DNA of 64,000 nucleotides from Virgisporangium aurantiacum. GTDB taxonomy: Bacteria; Actinomycetota; Actinomycetes; Mycobacteriales; Micromonosporaceae. Made by a program: the position numbers and the translations under genes. Positions 59,271 to 64,000 of the stretch are shown in pieces (position 1 is the first letter of the stretch; every line of letters begins with the position of its first letter). The notes below the pieces were generated by a model. The model had not been told where the DNA came from and made no database searches. It was given only the letters and a program-made list of their open reading frames with translations. Location: contig NZ_BOPG01000027.1 in the NCBI RefSeq assembly GCF_016863635.1, forward strand, positions 124,001 to 188,000, written 5' to 3'.

Positions 59271-60380
59271 CTAAAAGGCGGCAAGGACGTCGAAGTCGAG
59301 GCCGTCGGCCCGGGCCAGGTACACCGGCTGGACCGCGTGCCGGTCGCACAGCGTGAACTCGCCCCGGCCACCGGTCAGCGTGGTGCCGTCACCGACCCCG
59401 TCCACCGCCGGTACCGCGAGCGATCCCGCCCGCTCGGCCAGCGCCGCGAGCAGCCGCACGCCGTCATAGCAGCCCTCGCCGTGCCCGTTGAGCGGCGGCG
59501 CGTGCAGCCCGAACCGGGTCGTGTACCGGGCCGCGAAGTCGAGGCTGGGCTCGGTCGCCACCGCCGCGAAGTAGCCCATCGCCGCATACAGTTCGCCGGT
59601 GTCGTCGCCACCGGCCCCCAGCAACCCGTTCTCCTCCAGCGCGCCGCACAGCCGGAGCACCTGCCCGCTCCACCGGCTCGCCGCGAACATCCGGTTGAAC
59701 GCGACCAGGTCGCTGCCGACGAGGCTGAGCAGCACCGCGTCGACCCGGGCCGCCCCGACCGCCTCGACGAGCGGCCCGGCGTCGACCGTGCCGCGCGGCA
59801 CGTGCCGGTCGGCGACCACCTCGGCGCCGGCCCGGCGGAGGTACCGGCGGGCGGCGGCGTGCACCCGGCGCGGCCACACATAGTCGTTGCCGAGCAGGAA
59901 CCAGCGTCGGGCCCGGCGGTGGGTGACCAGCCAGTCGAGCACCGGTCGCAGCTGACGGTCCGGGGTCTCGCCGAGGAGGAACACCCCCGGCGTGCGCTCG
60001 CCTCCCTCGTACGGCGGGGTGTAGACGTAGGGCACCACGCCGCCGACGGCGCGCGCCGCCGCCACCCGGACGTCGCTGGCGTGCGTCCCCACCAGGGCCG
60101 CGACCGCGGCGTCGCGCACGAGGCCGGCGACGCTGGCCGCCACCGCGGACGGTGGCCCGCCGCCGTCGATCACCACGAGTTCCACCGGACGGCCCAGGAT
60201 CCCACCGGCGCGGTTGACCTCGGCCGCCGCGAGCGTCGCGCAGGTGAGCGCGGCGGGAGCGATCATGCCCAGGGTGCCGGACGTGGGCACGATCAGGCCG
60301 ACCCGGACCACCCGGTGCGCCTCCGGCGCCAGCAGCCGGGCCTCCATCGGGTCGGTGATCACCGTGACGTCATCGGCCAC
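59271..60380 (-). CDS. cytoplasmic AmiC-like amide-sensing binding protein
   Basis: 369-residue type-1 periplasmic-binding-protein fold: VRVGLIVPTSGTLGMIAPAALTCATLAAAEVNRAGGILGRPVELVVIDGGG, LVGTHASDVRVAAARAVGGVVPYVYTPPYEGGERTPGVFLLGETPDRQL, FLLGNDYVWPRRV and GEGCYDGVRLLAALAERAG match the AmiC/FmdD/urea-binding branch. There is no signal peptide or lipobox, so it should stay in the cytoplasm as AmiC does in Pseudomonas, where it senses amides and controls an antiterminator. No ANTAR partner is in view. GTG 60380. It is divergent from the MarR gene. Confidence 0.75.
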   Translation of the reverse strand: MADDVTVITDPMEARLLAPEAHRVVRVGLIVPTSGTLGMIAPAALTCATLAAAEVNRAGGILGRPVELVVIDGGGPPSAVAASVAGLVRDAAVAALVGTHASDVRVAAARAVGGVVPYVYTPPYEGGERTPGVFLLGETPDRQLRPVLDWLVTHRRARRWFLLGNDYVWPRRVHAAARRYLRRAGAEVVADRHVPRGTVDAGPLVEAVGAARVDAVLLSLVGSDLVAFNRMFAASRWSGQVLRLCGALEENGLLGAGGDDTGELYAAMGYFAAVATEPSLDFAARYTTRFGLHAPPLNGHGEGCYDGVRLLAALAERAGSLAVPAVDGVGDGTTLTGGRGEFTLCDRHAVQPVYLARADGLDFDVLAAF

Positions 60381-60457
60381 GGGGCGAGTATCTTCGCTTT
60401 GAGGCGCGCCGCATAGATCCCGGCGGGCCGCGGGAATCCGTGCGGCCGGAGGTGGCG

Positions 60458-60895
60458 ATGGGACTTGCGGAGACCGGCCTCCGGGCGCATCTCGCCTACC
60501 TGCTCACCGAGGCCGAGCGCGAGGTCAACCGCGGACTGGGCGAAGCGCTCGCCGGTGAAGGGGTCACCGTCGAACAGTGGCGGATCCTGCGCGCCCTGTC
60601 CGACGGCCGCGGCCACTCGATGAGTGACCTCGCCGAGGCGGTGCTGATGCCCCACCCGACCCTCACCAAGGCGGTCGACCGGCTGGTCGACGGCGCCCTC
60701 GTCTACCGCCGGCAGGACGTGGTCGACCGGCGCCGGGTCGCGGTGTACCTGTCCGACCTCGGCCGCGATCTGATCGCCCGGCTCGACCGCCGGACCGCCG
60801 AGCACCACACCGCGGTCGAGCGGGCGTACGGCCCGCAACGCACCGAACGCCTCATGCGCGAACTCGACGCGCTCGTCCGCTGCCTCTCCGCCTGA
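60458..60895 (+). CDS. MarR-family transcriptional regulator
   Basis: 145-residue winged-helix repressor: LTEAEREVNRGLGEALAGEGVTVEQWRILRALSDGRGHSMSDLAEAVLMPHPTLTKAVDRLVDGALVYRRQDVVDRRRVAVYLSDLGRDLI is the MarR pattern including the D-x-R-D/R wing. I chose ATG 60458, which follows GGAGGTG; an in-frame GTG 18 bases upstream is less likely. Divergent from the AmiC-like gene and 14 bases before the SRPBCC gene, it may control the amide module. Confidence 0.86.
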   Translation: MGLAETGLRAHLAYLLTEAEREVNRGLGEALAGEGVTVEQWRILRALSDGRGHSMSDLAEAVLMPHPTLTKAVDRLVDGALVYRRQDVVDRRRVAVYLSDLGRDLIARLDRRTAEHHTAVERAYGPQRTERLMRELDALVRCLSA

Positions 60896-60909
60896 GGAGC
60901 GTGCCGACC

Positions 60910-61350
60910 ATGCGGTTCGACATCGAGACGAAAGCCACCCCCGAGCAGGTGCGTCGCGCGCTGACGGATTTCACCCAGGATCGGGTCCGAATCTGGAACC
61001 GCACGCTCGATCCGAAGACGTACGAGTTGCGCGAGCAGGGACCCACGTGGGCCGTCGCACGCGAGAGCACCCCCCGGTCGCCCTTCTGGGCGGTCGCCCG
61101 TTACGACTGGTCCGACCCCGCCGTCATTCGCTGGACCGTCGTCGAGAGCAGCTACGGCGGGGGCGGCGAGGGCGTCGTCCGGGTGACGCCACGAGGTGAC
61201 GGGGGCAGTCTGGTGCACGCCGAGTGGGGCAACACCGCGCCCCGCCGGCAGAAGGCCCTGCTGTTCCTGCTGCACCTCGTCCCGAACCGGATGATCGCCC
61301 GGATGTGGGCCTCCGCACTGGACCGGTACGCCCTGAGCCAGGGCGGCTGA
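60910..61350 (+). CDS. SRPBCC-family protein
   Basis: 146-residue START/Bet v1-like lipid- or small-molecule-binding protein: MRFDIETKATPEQVRRALTDFTQDRVRIWNRTLDPKTYELREQG opens the fold and FWAVARYDWSDPAVIRWTVVESSYGGGGEGVVRV is the central sheet. ATG 60910 lies ten bases after GAGGAG; GTG 60901 is too close to that site. It is probably co-transcribed with the MarR gene. Ligand unknown. A short inverted repeat ACCCGC/GCGGGT at 61380-61396 lies between it and the convergent permease. Confidence 0.75.
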   Translation: MRFDIETKATPEQVRRALTDFTQDRVRIWNRTLDPKTYELREQGPTWAVARESTPRSPFWAVARYDWSDPAVIRWTVVESSYGGGGEGVVRVTPRGDGGSLVHAEWGNTAPRRQKALLFLLHLVPNRMIARMWASALDRYALSQGG

Positions 61351-61384
61351 CCGAACCGGGCGGGCGCTCGCCGCTACCGACCCG

Positions 61385-62785
61385 CTACAGGCGGGTCCGG
61401 CGGGTCCGGCTCCAGGCGGCGAGACCGACCAGTGCGGCAACCGGGATCAGCCACGGCAGCAGCAGCACCGGGCCGGAGGTCACCCCGGTCAGCACCGTGA
61501 AGTTGCGCGTCACCAGGTACACCGCGCCGGTCAACCCGACGAGGGCGAGCGTCGGCGCGATCAGGGTCTGCCACGGGCGGGCGTCCCCGCGCGTCCGCCG
61601 GAAGTAGACGACGACCGCGACCGACGTGGCGGCCTGCAGCACGAGCACGCCGAGCGTGCCGAGGCCCACCAGCCACGCGAAGAGGTTGAGGAACGGATCC
61701 GCGCCGGCCACGGCGAACCCGGTGACGATCACGGCGGTGATTCCGGTCTGTACGGCGCTGGCGACGTGCGGGGCCTGGTCGGCACGCCGGGTCCGGCCGA
61801 GCGGGGACGGCAGGACCCGGGCCCGACCGAGCGAGTAGAGGTAGCGGGACAGCGTGTTGTGGAATGCGAGCACCACGGCCAGCAGGCTGGTGAGAACGAG
61901 GAGCTCCATGACGGTGGTCGAGGCGGACCCGACGTAGCGGGTGTTGAGGCTCAACACGAACCCGACCGGGTCGGCCCGCGCCTCGTCGGCGACGTCGCCG
62001 GCTCCGTAGCCGGTGCCGATCGCGAACATGGTGACGGTGTAGAAGACGCCGATGGCGAGGATCGCCACGTACGTGGCCCGCGGGACGCTGCGTCGCGGGT
62101 CGCGGGCCTCCTCGCCGTAGATCGTGGTCGCCTCGAAGCCGACGAAGCACGAGAACGCGAACATGACGGCGATACCGGCCGCGCCGTCGAACACGGTGGT
62201 GGGGTCGAACGCCTCGAACGCGAGCCCCGACGCGCCGCCGCGGACGATGACGACGACGTCCATGACGAGCAGGACGACCACTTCGGCGACGAGCAGCACG
62301 CCGAGCACCCGGGCGCTCAGGCCCACGTCCCGGTAGCCGAGCACGGCCACGATCGCGACACCGACGAACGCCCACACCTGCCACGGCAGGTCGAGCCCCC
62401 ACTTGTCGTCCACTGTGGACTGTGCGAACGCGCCGAGCTGGCCGACGATGCCGGCGAGCATGCAGTTGTACGCGAGGAGGGCGACGAACGCGGCGGCGTG
62501 GCCGGCTGCACCGCCGAGTCCGTGGGAGATGTACGTGGCGAAGCCGCCCGCACCGGTCACGTGCCGGCTCATCGTGGCGTAGCCGACGGCGAAGAGCAGC
62601 AGGACGACCGTCGCCGCGACGTACGCGCCGGGCGCGCCGATGCCGTTGGCGCCGAAGACCAGCGGGGCCGCGCCGAGCGTCGCGGCCAGCGGCGCGGCGG
62701 CAGCGACGACGAAGAAGACGATGCCGGCGGTGCCGATGGCACCGGGACGGAGGGAGTCGGCGGCTGCTCGGGTGTCGTGGGTCAT
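61385..62785 (-). CDS. APC-family permease
   Basis: Membrane permease of 466 residues with about 12 transmembrane segments; GIVFFVVAAAAPLAATLGAAPLVFGANGIGAPGAYVAA (TM1-2), FSCFVGFEATTIYGEEARDPRRSVPRATYVA and AFHNTLSRYLYSLGRARVLP are typical of APC transporters near amine and aldehyde catabolic genes. ATG 62785 follows GGGAGGA and overlaps the aldehyde dehydrogenase stop (ATGA). The cargo is probably an amine or amino acid whose aldehyde is oxidised by the coupled enzyme. Confidence 0.86.
   Translation of the reverse strand: MTHDTRAAADSLRPGAIGTAGIVFFVVAAAAPLAATLGAAPLVFGANGIGAPGAYVAATVVLLLFAVGYATMSRHVTGAGGFATYISHGLGGAAGHAAAFVALLAYNCMLAGIVGQLGAFAQSTVDDKWGLDLPWQVWAFVGVAIVAVLGYRDVGLSARVLGVLLVAEVVVLLVMDVVVIVRGGASGLAFEAFDPTTVFDGAAGIAVMFAFSCFVGFEATTIYGEEARDPRRSVPRATYVAILAIGVFYTVTMFAIGTGYGAGDVADEARADPVGFVLSLNTRYVGSASTTVMELLVLTSLLAVVLAFHNTLSRYLYSLGRARVLPSPLGRTRRADQAPHVASAVQTGITAVIVTGFAVAGADPFLNLFAWLVGLGTLGVLVLQAATSVAVVVYFRRTRGDARPWQTLIAPTLALVGLTGAVYLVTRNFTVLTGVTSGPVLLLPWLIPVAALVGLAAWSRTRRTRL
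62408..62420. repeat. 13-bp palindrome GTCCACTGTGGAC
   Basis: Perfect copy inside the APC permease gene; on the coding strand it uses the rare codon ACA. Confidence 0.8.
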
Positions 62786-64000
62786 CGGTCTGTCCTCCCG
62801 CTTGTCGCCGGATCGTTGAACGTCAGCCACTGCCACTGGGTGAACGTCTCCCAGTTCGCTTCGCCACCGAACCGGCCGCCGTTCCCGGACGCGCCGCGCC
62901 CGCCGAAGGGGGCGTGCGGTGTGTCGTTGACGGTCTGGTCGTTGATGTGGACCATTCCGGCCGGGATCCGCGCGGCGATGCGCATCGCGCGGTGCTCGGT
63001 GCGGGAGTGCACCGCCGCCGCCAGGCCGTGGTCGGTCATTGCGGCGAGGCGCAGCGCCTCCTCGTCGTCGGCGAAGACGGTGACCGGCGCGACCGGTCCG
63101 AAGATCTCCTCGGTGAACGCCGCCATGCCCGGCGTGACACCGCACAGCACCGTCGCCGGGTAGAACCGGCCGTCGGGATCGCCGCCGGCCCGAACGGTGG
63201 CGCCCGCCTCGACGGTCGCGGAGACGATGCCGGCCACCCGGAACAGTTGCCGGTCGTCGATGAGCGGACCGAGGTCCACGGTCGGGTCGGCGGCCGGGTC
63301 GCCTATGCGCAGCTTCCGCGCCCGCTCGCAGAGGAGCGCGACGTACTCCTCGGCTACCCGTTCGTGAACGAGGTGGCGGGAGGCGGCCATGCAGATCTGG
63401 CCCTGGTGGTGGAACGAGGAGAAGGCGCCGGCGGTGGCGGCCCGGTCGAGGTCGGCGTCGTCGAGGACGATGAACGGGCTGTTGCCGCCGAGTTCGAGGG
63501 TGACCTTCGTGAGGTGGCGTCCGGCGAGCTCGCCGATGCGCCGCCCGGTGGCGGTCGATCCGGTGAACGACACCAGGCCGACGCGCGGGTCGGTGACGAG
63601 CGCCTCGCCCGTTCCGGCCGCTCCGAGGACGAGCGTGAACACGCCGTCGGGGAAACCGGCCCGGCGGAACACCTCGGCGAGGACGACGCCGCCGGAGACC
63701 GGTGTGTGCGGGTCGGGCTTGAGCACGACCGTGTTGCCGAGCGCGAGCGCGGGCGCGACGGTGCGCGCCGCCAGGAGCAGCGGCACGTTCCAGGGCGTGA
63801 TGGTGCCGACGACGCCGACCGGTACGCGTTGGGCCAGGCTGATCTGTCCCGGCCGGTCGGCGGGCAGCAGCCGCCCTTGCGGCTGCATCGCGAGGGCCGC
63901 CGCCGCGCGGAGTTCGGCCAGCGTTCCGTCGATCTCGCCGGTCGCCTTCGCGACCGTCGACCCGGACTCCCGGACGAGGGTGCTCGTCACCTCGTCCCGG
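62782..64000 (-). CDS. aldehyde dehydrogenase, N-terminus outside window
   Basis: NAD(P)-dependent aldehyde dehydrogenase lacking its first part because the frame is open at the window's end. Visible: VPVGVVGTITPWNVPLLLA (cofactor site), SFTGSTATGRRIG, the catalytic Glu in TLELGGNSPFIVLDDADLD, the nucleophile Cys in FHHQGQICMAASRHLVHE and EEIFGPVAPVTVFADDEEALRLAA. FHHQGQICMA and the C-terminal HAPFGGRGASGNGGRFGG fit the benzaldehyde/vanillin dehydrogenase-like branch. It is first in an operon with the APC permease. The substrate is inferred only as an aromatic or amine-derived aldehyde. Confidence 0.87.
   Translation of the reverse strand, partial: RDEVTSTLVRESGSTVAKATGEIDGTLAELRAAAALAMQPQGRLLPADRPGQISLAQRVPVGVVGTITPWNVPLLLAARTVAPALALGNTVVLKPDPHTPVSGGVVLAEVFRRAGFPDGVFTLVLGAAGTGEALVTDPRVGLVSFTGSTATGRRIGELAGRHLTKVTLELGGNSPFIVLDDADLDRAATAGAFSSFHHQGQICMAASRHLVHERVAEEYVALLCERARKLRIGDPAADPTVDLGPLIDDRQLFRVAGIVSATVEAGATVRAGGDPDGRFYPATVLCGVTPGMAAFTEEIFGPVAPVTVFADDEEALRLAAMTDHGLAAAVHSRTEHRAMRIAARIPAGMVHINDQTVNDTPHAPFGGRGASGNGGRFGGEANWETFTQWQWLTFNDPATSGRTDR

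Noticed and set aside
61380-61396. Hairpin ACCCGC/GCGGGT at the convergent end of the SRPBCC and permease genes
   Set aside because: A six-base stem in a GC-rich stretch overlapping a stop codon; no U-tract, so a terminator call is not justified.

Overview
The window is high-GC actinobacterial chromosome. GC-rich codon use, many GTG starts, ATGA/GTGA gene overlaps, leaderless-type promoters, and SigE-like ECF, PaaX and MFS families all point to an actinomycete; a Micromonosporaceae-type soil organism is my best guess, but that is inference only. No rRNA, tRNA, CRISPR array, integrase or transposase was seen. No gene-free stretch exceeds about 220 bases.

Layout. (1) 1-6912: tail of a myo-inositol catabolic operon on the + strand: IolD, a ribose/inositol-type ABC importer (binding protein, permease, single-domain ATPase), a TIM-barrel isomerase/dehydratase and two Gfo/Idh/MocA dehydrogenases. 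(2) 6913-14785: a compact amino-sugar uptake and catabolism operon: paired GntR-type operator, BadF-type sugar kinase, NanE-like epimerase, neutral-ceramidase-like hydrolase, SIS-domain protein, carbohydrate ABC importer (binding protein and two permeases) and its probable GntR/UTRA regulator. (3) 14802-22046: small housekeeping and accessory genes (phosphotransferase-fold kinase, methyltransferase, GyrI-like protein, an ArsR/YjbR/monooxygenase-fold operon with an ArsR-type operator, a MORN/ankyrin/HEAT protein) and an MFS exporter preceded by a perfect CIRCE element. (4) 22103-28986: an aromatic-CoA module (BadI/MenB-like hydrolase, SDR, Rid protein, PaaX regulator, aminobenzoate/benzoate-CoA ligase, bifunctional 2-aminobenzoyl-CoA or salicylyl-CoA monooxygenase/reductase) with one shared DNA motif in both divergent promoters. 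(5) 29071-34735: a two-component system, a secreted pepsin-like lipoprotein, a lone receiver protein and a GAF/PAS hybrid sensor kinase. (6) 34833-45615: envelope proteins: a secreted double-SGNH hydrolase divergent from a 1068-residue secreted repeat protein, an ASCH-like/winged-helix/HhH protein, a patatin, a GNAT enzyme, and an ECF sigma factor translationally coupled to a membrane-anchored protein and a lipoprotein. (7) 45655-50616: a YdeI-like protein, a CHASE3 chemoreceptor and an acyl-CoA dehydrogenase/phosphotransferase/DUF6285 triad. (8) 50645-55816: an overlapping operon of an alkyl-DHAP-synthase-like flavoprotein and two paralogous membrane-anchored Hsp70 ATPases with extracytoplasmic CARDB-like tails. 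(9) 55853-64000: a siderophore-interacting flavoprotein, a truncated MerR gene, an amide module (APC permease, acetamidase/formamidase, cytoplasmic AmiC-like binding protein), a MarR regulator, an SRPBCC protein, and an APC permease coupled to an aldehyde dehydrogenase that runs off the end.

Cross-cutting signals: an 11-bp palindrome (TCCAC-N-GTGGA) occurs eight times perfectly and twice with one change, mostly inside genes and with rare A/T third-position codons; and about ten genes have a -10-like hexamer 6-8 bases before the start codon, the signature of leaderless mRNAs.
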